A stretch of DNA of 64,000 nt, from contig OZ024895.1 of assembly GCA_964017195.1 (NCBI GenBank), positions 20,521,534 to 20,585,533 on the forward strand, written 5' to 3'. Made by a program: the position numbers and the translations under genes. The notes under the pieces are model-generated. The model saw only the letters and a program-made list of their open reading frames with translations, searched no databases and was not told the origin of the DNA. This document shows positions 48,201 to 60,200 of this stretch, piece by piece; the first letter of the stretch is position 1; the number at the start of each line of letters is the position of its first letter. Origin of the DNA: Siderastrea radians (taxonomy: Eukaryota > Cnidaria > Anthozoa > Scleractinia > Rhizangiidae).

Positions 48201-51200
48201 ACAAAACACCTATAAAAACTTAATAGACTTTGATGCTCGCGAATTCTTAAGCATGGGTCTATCGATGTTATGGTTGGTGTGGGAGAAAATAAAAGAAGCT
48301 ATACTTTGTCTGCCGTTGTTTATGTTCATTATATATTATAAAAGAGTATTGAGATTTTTGGCCATTCTTGGCATAGTCTGGGAAACCTTCTTGAAAAACC
48401 GTAACTGTTGTAGTCAGCTGCCAGGCAGCTTATCGTGTCTATCACAGTGCTCGCTTGGCGCTGCTAAATATTGTAAACAGTTTTTATAGAATTCCTTTTC
48501 TGAGCCGAAAGAAGTGGAATAAATCAAAACCTTTTTTTCAAGAACTGGAGGCCTTGTGTGACCGGAATCTAAATATTTGTAGTCAAAATTAAAAGCCACA
48601 AGGAAAATTTTCCGCTGCTCAACAACAACATGCGGACCGCCAAGAAAACGAAGCTTTCGCTTGCCTTATTCGCTGCGTAAAAATAATAACTTGATATTTC
48701 ATGATTTTTCTTAGTAGTTCATTTACTAAGATTGCTATGACAGTAAAAAGAAATAACATTGTTAAACCCTTAAGCAAACGGTGGTGTGTGATATTTTTTC
48801 CCAACTTCAATTTCCACGCACCGACGATCCGATCTATTAAAGCCTTTATCTCGAACAACAACAACAACATTTTATTTGCATTCCCAATTACAAATGCCAT
48901 TGCACATAGAAAAGAGAAAGAAAAAAAGTTGCGAAATCGATTAATTTACAATTCCTGTATCTATTGATCCATAAGCATTTCTTAATGCAAAAGCTTCGTA
49001 AATGAAGTAACCTAATTTTTTACAAGTGAAAGCGTCAATGCAATTTTGTCATGAGCATTTAAGAATCGAAATCAGAATATTTACTAGGAATATCGTCCAT
49101 TAAAGATTTTCTAATTGCATCATCTCTATTGCAAGATAAGAGAAAGTGTACTTCGTTTTCAATTCTCAGATGCTCAGGAAGTTTAGGGGTGGAATGTATT
49201 CCACTTTCAATTCTTAGGTTGTAATTACCTAACCTAAGTTTTGCTACTACCCGAACAATAATGTCAATCGACTGTTCACCGACAGGAAATAAAGAGAGAA
49301 AAGTTCCTCCACATTCAGGATGGTATGTTATAAAATAAATGTCCATGCTTCTAAGCGATTACTGCTCTGAAATTAACACACGCGCAATTTAAAAAAAGCA
49401 AAAGATAAGCAGTACAAACTATATCGGCTTAATCACGGCGGTCAGGACTGCAGACACCGAAGATCTTCGCGCTAGCAGACGGCAGAACTGAAAGGGTTTT
49501 TCCACGACGATAATAAATTTTAAAATACGTTAAAAGAAAATCAGTTTTGCACAATCGTGGATGCGTTGAAAAAGAAACAAACTATCACTTGAACTACGTT
49601 ATAAGATTAGGTACAGTATGTTGCCCAGTTTTCGTACGGGCCCAGTTTTCGTACAAAAAGAACTTTATTTGATTATTTTCGTCGGTCATTTAAATCTTCG
49701 TCAACCGAAGAATTCCAAAAGTAAAAGGAACATCTCAGCTATAAATTGCCGGTTTTGCCGGGCTTTTTGACGAAGAGGCAGGTCAGTGGGGACAATTTCT
49801 TTCGGGGTGAGTAAAAGTTTAGCGGCTAATATTTGCCCTTTTCACTGCACAGTAAAGGTATTGTAGATGAACAAATAGCCCATTTTGCTGGTAATTTTGC
49901 AAGGAACTTCATGATTTTTGGACAGATGATAGACAAAAGAAGAAAGTGAATGGAAAAACTTTCAACGCCAGCTTAAATTTAACTCCTGAATTCTAGCGGT
50001 GAGAATCTTCGCATACATTTTGACCTACTGTGCCAGTTTTCGTACACTTAGCTGCGCCTTTCTCAAAACCTCTTTTTAGATAAGTTAAAGAACTGAATTT
50101 TAAACTTTACTGTTCGAAAACTAATAGGTCGCAAGTGCAGCAAAGATTACACAACAATCCTTGCAAAGTACGATACACTACATGTATTTGTTGTGGTATA
50201 ACAGCGACGCTTTACATCCAGGTCACGCAAAGGTCACGAATAATAATAAATGTAATCCCACGCAAACAATCTAAATCGTCAAATAATTAACTAAGGTAGA
50301 TGTGTATGCATACAATGTTGACATACACCGTGAAATATCGTTAGCTTACCGGTTTTACTGATTTTTTCACTCCGTTGCGATTCTAATTAACATTTACAAA
50401 AGTAGGTAAGAAAAGCAAGCGTAAGCGGAAACGGAAGTAAAGAGTTTGCTATTCCAAAGGCGTATTAAAGCGGAAACGGAAGGAAAACGTCGAATCTTAT
50501 ACAGGCCTTTTCTTAAGAGTTGTAATACGCAGAATAGTAACCTGTCAACTACCTTTACCAAGGCAGTAAATGACGTACGAGACAGTGGATTGAGCGTAAG
50601 AAAAGCCGCCCAAAAGTGAGGGACCAAAAAAATCAACACTGCAGGATGGATTAAACATCCACCCCCCAAATAACCATTTGCTTTGTACGCAAAATTTTGG
50701 TCGCTAAGCCGATATTTATTCACAAACCGAAGAGAAAACACGATAAGCACTCAGCAGGGTGGCTGACACATCAGTTTGCGTCGAGCGTTTTCGTGGAGAA
50801 ATGTTGTTTTGTCGATGTAAGAAAACTGGGCCAGGTGTACGAAGACTGGGCAACTTAGGAAAAATGGCATAATTTTGAACGTACGTCGATCAAGCGGCCA
50901 ATCGTTTTAGATATTGAAGGTGAGTAAATGGGCTATCTTTAATAGAAAATTCTGAAATTTTCGTCTCACAGACGAAAAGATATAGCGATTACAAACTAAA
51001 GTGTACGAAAACTGGGCAACACACTGTACCTTTCGTCTTGTTCGCGCAGATAATGTTTTTTCCGGTCTTTTTTTCCATATAGTTGGAATGGACAATGGAA
51101 TGATCGACCTCTGGGATCTTGCGACATGAACGGCCCTCTTGAAAAACTCGTCCGTGAAGTGATCAAAATGCCTCTCGGGTTGAAATTCGCACTGTGTGTG

Positions 51201-54200
51201 AGTACGAACATTGTCCTTTTTTCCATCGGGTCCGCTCGCAGGGCTTCGATGAAGCGAAATACTAGCTCGGTGGTTGGATTTATTGTTGTAGCATCGTACA
51301 GCACAAGTACTACCTGTCATAACTGCTGCAGCAAGGAAAAATTCAAAGTCGTGCAATAAACAGTTGGCAAGAAATCTTTCCTCGAGGCAAGTAACCATGT
51401 AAAGGCGATTGTAAAGGCACTAGTTTTGAGGTGAGCCTCTGACGTCACTTCCGCTCATTCGCAAGCCAGCTTCCGGAACAAGGGCCAGTAATGGCGGCCG
51501 CAAAATCTCGCCAAAAACCGTCCGAAAAAAGCGACTTCTAGTCGTCGTAATGAATTCAAATTTGGCACGGTGACTAAGAACCACAAACTATGTTCGAAAA
51601 TGTAAAAACATGGAATACCAAAATTCTGGTCCCAGTGGCACTTTAAACAGAAGTAGACCATTATTTTGGGTTTTCATCATTACAAACATGACTTTTGGCT
51701 TCTCAAATTAATGCTAAAAATTAGTGACATAGCCCTTTTAATCACCTTAAAGTGACAGTATCAGGTTTTTATCTCGGGAAGGAGCTCCTCTATATTTTCC
51801 CCTTTTATAAAGGTTCTATAAATGCTTTACATTATGTAACTCTGTACATATGCCTTGGGAAATCACAAGAAGCACTGAAAACAACAAAAACGATAGAAAC
51901 TTCCTTTGGGCTTGTCAAAGGAAGACGCAGAAAACAGTGCATGGCGATCCAGAAAAGCATCTGCCTAGCAGGCAAAATAAAATATATAGGTGCCTGCAAT
52001 ATTGTGTAGTGTTGTGATTTCGCAAACCAGCAGTAGTCAGCAAAACTACCAATAAAATTTCACGCAATATCGAGCAACCAACCAACTGCCCAAACTTCCC
52101 TCATGCTATAACCCGTTTCAATGCTACACATCTTCACGAGTTAAAGACTAAGAGCATTTAAACAAAACAAACTGTACAAGTAATTAAAGTGCAGTTAAAA
52201 TGCTTGGTGGAAAAAGAGCTGTAAGAGAGGTTAAATAGAACAAAAACTGACAAACCACTCAAACCAAACTCTACGCACAGACATTCACTGCTAGTTAATC
52301 GTGTGTCCTTAGAAACACACAAGGTACATGAAACATTGAGGCACTTTTACCACCAGTACACTTTTACCACCAGTACAACATGTCAAAAGCAACAAGGAAA
52401 TTCTACCTGCATGAGCATCTAAATACTTGCGTATCTTGCGGAACAGCCATCCAAGTTCCGCGAGTTTGTTTACAAGATCACGCACAGCTCTGGGAACTCC
52501 AAGTTTGGAATCAATGCGATATGCGTCACTGGACTGGTCAAGCTTGATAACTTTTCCTTCAATTCCTTGAAAGATGTAGATGATTTCTCGAAGCAGAGCA
52601 GCTTCAGAGACTTCATATGAGGCTATAAATGCAGAGATATGTTTTTGTTTGGGGTCAGAGATAAGCTTCTTCAACTGGCCCTCAACAGTTTCATTAGAAG
52701 ATGGCTACTGGTGAATATTACTCTGTACTGATTTCTTACTCAAATCCTCATAACAATTTCTCATAAAACTACCTATTTTGGCTAGATCCAACAAACACAC
52801 CTACAATTAACAACTTCAGAGAGTTTCCCAAAGTTGTGGCCGTAAATTATTTAGCTACAGTTAGTGACACTTAGTTGATTTCTTTTGTGTAAAACAAAGA
52901 AAATAAATGAGGCCTTATGTGCCACTCAGCATGAAGAGGTTGAGTGAGTGAGTGAGTGAGTGAGTGTAAGAAAATAATAGGAGACACTCAGTTGTTTAAT
53001 AAGAATCAATCACTTACTGTTTTGTGTGTCACTTCCATAACTCATGAATCGCACTGCAGGTGTCACAGCCAAAGACTGTCCAGTACTCGGTACCCTGTTC
53101 TGAGTCACACTTAGTGACTGGGAAACAAGGCTTGCCAGACGAGATCCATCACTGGCCTCACGTGCCATTACCTCATCTGCAAAGTGAACTGAGGGTGTCG
53201 GTCCATAATTTGGGGCAAATGATGAGGGTGTAGGAGTGGGGTCAGATGATCGTGATGGTATACTACTTATGCCAGAACTACTCTCAGAGGCATGTGTCAT
53301 GGACAGAATGCCAGGAGTGTGGCTGGAGGGACGGTTTGATGCCTGTGCAGATACAGCAGGTGTGGATGTTAGGTAAGTTGGCAATCCACGGCCAAAAAAA
53401 GATGGGGGTCCCGCAGGCTGTAAAAGAATCGTGTAAAATAATGAGCTTATATAATATACACCTTTTTATAAGTGTTGAGTTGCGAAGTTGAGAGAGGCAG
53501 CCAAATGGTATTTAAAACATATTCTTCCAACATAATGTTAGATAAAACTGTTTGATCATGTACACGTACACTGGGGATTAACAAGGGAATGAAAACTAAA
53601 TATTCCCTCCATGAGGAAAACCAGCTTTGGTATCCTATTTTCCAAGTAGGTGCATCTAGCAGTTGCCTCGTGATTGGACTACCTGATAGAACCAGAAAGT
53701 CTGTCTTCATGGAAGGTTGGATGGACAGACAGACAGTGCAATTGGTTTTCCAATTGCACCTTTGTGACCTCATGATACAGCCAATTTAGATTATGAATAT
53801 AACACCACAAATATTAGATAAATTATGCATTTAGAACTGTTGATACCAGGTCCTTTCAATAATGTTAGTACAACATTAGAAGGGTCTATATCTATAATTA
53901 TAGTATCTTTGCTGTCACTGAATATCCATGAGGGCTTAACCCTTTAAGCCCTAAGCCCCGATGAAAATGAAATTTCTCTGTACATGATCACGACTTGTTT
54001 GAACATTCAAGTGATGAGAATAAAGGAAGTGATCACTCATCACTGAGGATAGGATCTCTTGATATTTAGACAAATTCTCCTTATTAGTTTCATAATAAAT
54101 GTATGGAGATCAGTAATGAGAATATGCATTTTTATATCAGTTCCTAAAGGGTTCACAGGTCAGTCACAGAAAGTTGTCTTAGCAGGATAACTCAACACAG

Positions 54201-57200
54201 CTCTGTTAGGAAGAGCTAAATACGGTGTATTTTGGAATCTACACCTTTTTCATATTTTTTCATTTTATACATTATATTTTATTTTTAAGGTGATTGTATC
54301 ACACGAAATTTTTTATTCAGTTACAGAACTCAATGTTTACAACATGCAGCTGTTCAGTTCTTTACTGGTATTAAAATGACCACAGTGAGGTTTATTTTCA
54401 TTTGAAGCATCTGACAGCTTTAGAACTTTAGTATACATGTAGGTTACAAAGCATGGTCACAATGGCCGCCCATATTAAATAGTGAATTCTACCAAATCAC
54501 CTCCTTCCAAAACCTTTGCCCTTCCCCCTCACCAATACATTTTCTTAAGACACAAATTTAAATACCCCCCAATAATGAGGTTATAGTAGTTTTGTCCAAA
54601 TACCTGGCCATGTGAACTTTCAGTCACGGAACCTTCACCAACACTCATCAAAAAATAAAGTATTGCCCATCTGTTTTGAAGAACAGCCTGAAAGAAAAAT
54701 GAATCAGTTGAAAGCTGAATCAGCTAAAGGAAAAATGAATCAGTTTTTTACAAGTTGTTCAAGGTTCAATAATTGGTTCTGTTTTATGTCGCTGTCAAAT
54801 ACATTATCTCAAAACTTGCTTAACCTGAACCTCTCATTGTTTTTTTTTTTTGCTAGGCCCAAAGTACTTTCACCAGTGCAACACTATTATTTTACCCTGG
54901 ATAACTCTAAACCTTTGATATTTCAAAAACCCTGTTAAGTTGAACCATATTACAGCCACTCAAGCAAGCCTTCCAACAGTTTTGAAATTGTCGTCCACAT
55001 CTTGAAAGGACATTAACTACTGTAGGTAGGATAATTATTATCCTATTATTATTTACCGTTATTCTCAATACCAGTAAAGCTCTACTGTCATCCATTAAAG
55101 TAGTCTCAGTTTTGTTCTCTCTAGAAAAATATGTACTATGTTCACATGGTTTTGTGTTCAGGAAATAGTAAGATACAGTATTGGCTTCAGGTTTGAACTT
55201 GCCATATCATATTTGAACTTTTGTTTTGTTCTCAAACTAAGAACACCACAAGAACCAAAAAATAGCACAGTGCAGTGTTCTCCCTAGTTTTCAGGGTAAC
55301 AGGTAAGTAAAGTAGTACGCGTAAAGCAGCTCTGTTGAAAATCTTGTTCTCACTCTGGTGTGGAATTGTCGTCATGAGACCCAGAATGTTGCCGGCATGA
55401 CACTAGGCTAACACATGTCTCGAAAACCCTTCAAAATGGTTGACATTTGTAATTCCTGTCACGTGGAACGTATTAACGTACAGATAAACGTTGAGAAGAA
55501 AAAGCTTACAGCAACTTAAAAAACGTACTGAGAAACGTCTAGAAGATGAGACATACTCCTGACAAAGGTACAAACGAAGAACATCGAGGAGAAGACAACA
55601 CTAAGAGTAAATTATGAACAAACCTGAACAAACCAAAGTACGGATATGGACGTCAAGAAGATAACACTAGTATCTCACGACAATGCTAACATACGAGAAA
55701 TGTTAAGGAGATACAACTAACAACATCTAAATTACGAATATACTAGCACATGGACAAATGTTGAGAAGATAACAATATTTTTCAAATGCTTTAACGTACA
55801 GAGAAATGTTGACTGTCGAGAAGATAAGACCATGCCTTACACCACTGATGAACACACTATCGCACAGAAAATGTCCACTGCAGAAGACTAATACCTTAGG
55901 AATGTACTGGCATACGGAGAAACGTTAAAAAGATACGACTAACATCTTACTAAGGTAGAAAGGTGCAGAGAAATGAAGAGAAGATGAGACTATTATCTAA
56001 CGAACTTAGAAATGTCGAGATGATAAGACTACGTCTAATATTGTACAAACGCGTGGACAATCAGAAAAGTTACTAAAACTAGACTTACGTGGTACACAAT
56101 AGCCTGCGTCGGAGACGAAATTTAACGGTCATATTCCATCTGCAGCGCAGGCTAGGTGTGCAGTACGACGGACATAAATCTTTTCATAATATAATCTGAT
56201 AATAAATCTTTCACAATCCCAAACTGTTGGATGTTTCTAATCCAGGCCTTTATCTGGTTCCGGCTAACCGGTAACAAGCGGTGCTACAAGCGGTAAATTT
56301 TACCGGTTACCGCCTGATAAGGAGAACACTGCAGTGGCTTTGTTTAACATGTTAGGTACAAACTACAGAATTGTTGATAAAGACGTCTGTAATTTGACAA
56401 GTTTTTTGTTACCTAGGACCCCCATTACTCAAGATACCAGAAGTCTACTGTCTTAGCCCTTTCATTCCCAGAGTCAATTATGGAGACTTTAAGGTGATTC
56501 CAACTTTTGAGCCTGTGGGTGAAATCCTATGGTGTGACCATTCAATCCACCGTACCAAAATAAAATGGCGACTGGTACATTTACCCAAAAGTTCTTAGTG
56601 AAAACTTTAAACTTAGCATACAGAATGTTGCTAGCACAGGGACAAATTTGTGGAGAAAAAGCAAGGTATTGTGGTAAAATGTACAGCCGTCATCTTTTTC
56701 CATACGGTGGATTAAAACCTCTTCAGCAGTACTTTCACATCGTACTATTTATATTTAAATATTTTACGTAATGAAATTTGGGATTTTTCTTGAATTTTGA
56801 TTCTAGGCACTCTTGGGAGTGAAAGGGTTAACAGATGCCTCATGAAGTGACAAAATTTACTTCATTTATCCGATTCATCCACGTGCCACTCCACACTGTG
56901 CGATGGGAATAAAGGGATCCACCCTCATAGACACAAAATGCTGATAAATGTAACCCCAAGCAATAAGGACCATACTATGTGGCATCACCTCAAATTCTCC
57001 TTGGAACAATTTGGTGAAGTACCCCCTCCCAACCCCTTTGCCAAGATGATCAAAGAATACTAAACAGAACTCAGTTTCAGTATTAAAGTAGGCTTAATTT
57101 TATGATAATTTATAAACCAACAAGAGCAGGAGTTATAACTATTACCTGAGAAGCAAGTTTACGATACAACTCAGAGAATACAGCAATGTCTACCTCCCGT

Positions 57201-60200
57201 TTCTCCTTGAGTACTACATGTAAAAACAATCAAAAGAAATGATGGAAAATAAATTGTAATGGAACAAAGGTAACAAATTAAAAGGAATTTATCAACTTAA
57301 GCAGTTGAAAAAAAGGACCTCGAGAAAGTTGAGGCTTGAGGCTTGAGGCTTGAATGAATTTACATCCATAACATTGCAATACCAGTGCCGTGTTCTTGCC
57401 ACGTGACCAGCTTCTAGTTGGCTTGGGAGCTAGGAATAATTAGTACCAGCTTCCAGCTGGCTTGATTGGTCATTTGGAAAGACCACTGCACTGGTACTAT
57501 GGGGTTCAAATCCTGTTCAAGCCTAATATTTTTCATGTTTTTAACTCTTTTAATTGATAACTTCACTGTGAAGGTCGTCGTCATTTCTTATTTCCTCTGT
57601 CGTTCATAAAAGTGACAAAAAATAACTTTTGCTGTGACTAAGGTAAAGTAAATAAGAATATAAGAGTTGTGCTTTATCGCCTTTCTTGGAAAATGCTTCG
57701 TGGTCAAGTTCTGTGTTATGTATGGTATCGGACTGCCTTTCGGCAGTTTTAATGTTTGCAATAATTGTTTTCCTATCTGTAAAAACAATTCCTGCAAGAG
57801 TTTAGTTTCTGCAAGATCATAACTCCACCAATACTCAAAACCAAATAGAGTATGTCAGAAAATCAAATGATTTTAAAAGAAAAATTGAAACAGAAACGTA
57901 CATTTTCTTTTAATCCTTTCCACTACTCTGAACTCATCAGAGGCCACAGTTGGAGCAAAACGACTAAAAAATAAAGCACATTATAAACATCAATGTTTCT
58001 AAAGATGAGAATAAAACAATTTTTCAATAAAAAATACATGAAGCCACTGTAGTCAACAAATGTTGTTGCTGTATACAGCTCACAAACACCTCCCAATATC
58101 TCTTGTGTTCCTTATGTCACTGGGCAATAATTTTCAGAACTTAGTCCCAGTTTTGGACCACTAGCAAGTCCCTGTCATTGGAATTCAGAGAGCAGATGTA
58201 CACACACACTATCTTTAAAACAGGACCTCAGGTGTATCACACTGTCCACTGAATAACCTCTATATGACAATCCAGAGGCTGACATGAACATTATTGATGC
58301 TGATGATTAATGAACTTTATTTATGATATGTATGATCATAATAGGTTCATTTATTTGTTTCAAGCATTTATCCCACTCTGAAAAATCCACGACAAGCCAT
58401 GTCAGACTAATCTCATTAACTGTGTGATTCACAGTTGCTAGAAAAAATGTTTTATCACTCAAGGTAATCTGTTAACAGAAAGGAGTCAATTTCAGTACAC
58501 TATTGATTGAACTTTGTCCGTTACTACATGTAGATGTGCTTGCATACAGTAGCTGTTGACAGACTGGTTGACCTTCGGTTAGTCAATCCGTCTCACACGC
58601 TAGACAATCCGACTCATACTGGGTGTATTGAACAACTCTCAGAGAAACCTAACAATTTTCAGTCACAATCTCCATTTGGCTTTACTATTTGCCTCGGCCA
58701 AGACTGAGAAAACAATGGGAAAGGTTTCAAAAGCCAAGTGAGAAAGAAAACCAAGAGAACAAACTGCTGATGAAACCAACCTATGAGTAGCGTACTGTAA
58801 ACACTACTTTCTGAAATGAGCTGGAGCTCTCGGGTATTTGAGTTTCTCTATCACTTTTATCTTTTCCTGCTCCGACCTCTTTCCAAGATGATAGCTGCTT
58901 TGGTCCTCATTCGCATGAGAAGTCACCAGGCTAGTCAACCAAGATTTCATTCCTTGTGCGAAGGAAAAGTTTCTTGTACTTTTTTCTCAGGGCAAGTTTT
59001 CTTTTTGGTTTTTAGCCAAGGACTTCTTCCCTGTTTTTCAATTTTCCATAGATCACGAGAAGAATACTGTATTTACTCAAAAGACCACCAAGGCGCTTAG
59101 TAAATTTTTTGAGCTGTCGGTGCAGTGCTTATTTGAGGGCTGCACTTATTTGGGGGCGGTGCTCATTTAAAACTGTCTACTTGCAAATAACAGTCAGATG
59201 TAATCATTCTTAATCTTTGTCCTGTTCATAAACAATAGTATAGGAAGGACGCAATAAAGAGCTAGTTTTAAGGTCTATATCCCTTTCACATCCAAATAAA
59301 TAACAATAACAGCAATAACAATATCAGCCGTATTAGCATTTTGGCATCAGCCATGTCAAAAATCATTATGTGCCGCATTCCTGCTGGAATCATGTGGCGC
59401 TTATTCGGGGGTGGCACTCATTAATGTTGCTCCTAAATGCAGCGCTTATTCGGGGTGGTGCTTATTCAAGGGCGGTGCTCTTTCAAGCAAATACAGTACT
59501 AGGTAGGTGTGATTTGCCAAAATGTGCGAGGTAAACAACACTTGGCGAATTCGTTTAAAATGCTTAACTGGAGTTATTTGCTGTAAAAATTCCTCAGGGT
59601 GTCAAGGCATTTTGGGGGATAATAACACCGTGGTTACCAAACTTGTGCTAAAAAATACATTTTCCTCCAGAGCTCGCGTCTCTATGATCTAAGATTTTGA
59701 AACCTTCTTTTCGAGAACTGTTAGCTTAAATAAGCTTAATAAACTTTAATTTTTTTTTAATTTTTCATCATTCTTTCCTTGGTTGTAACCTCAAAAAATA
59801 TCTGCTTGTGCAGTGATGGGTATGCCATTGCGGATTAAGTACATAAAAATGCAGAATAAAAATGAGATGTTTGTCGATTGCAGATGATAACTGATATTAT
59901 GGCAATCAATTAGCTTCCAATTCCACAAACGAAGTACGTACCTTCCCAGCAGTTTGAGAGCATACTGGAAGTGCTCAGATATTTCCGGTGGCTTGTCTAC
60001 GTAAAGGGGTTAGGAGATAAGAGACAAAAAGTAAAAGAAATTAAACTATATTAAAAAGCGAGCAATATCCATAGTGACAAAAATACATAAAATTCTTTCC
60101 CCTGATTGTACCTTTCGAATCATTTCCTTTTCCCAGAAGTCGACAGCATAGCTTGTGAAGAAGTGCTGTAGGGGAGTTCGGATCTTCAATGTGAGATTCT

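Larger units (their letters stand above)
47431..51642. mobile_element. Kolobok-like DNA transposon, 4.2 kb, decayed
   Basis: TTAA at both flanks (47,427-47,430 and 51,643-51,646) is the target duplication. The terminal inverted repeat is AGTGCCACTGGGAC, with a further inverted block GTGACGTCAGAGGCTCACCT about 200 bases in from each end. A THAP-type zinc finger is encoded near the right end (minus strand). TTAA plus THAP fits the Kolobok superfamily. The transposase core was not found, and a pogo-like element is nested at 49,614-51,026. Confidence 0.8.

Noticed and set aside
50394..50750. 118-codon minus-strand frame in the pogo-like element
   Set aside because: The sense strand of the element reads helix-turn-helix remnants in the opposite direction; this is a shadow.
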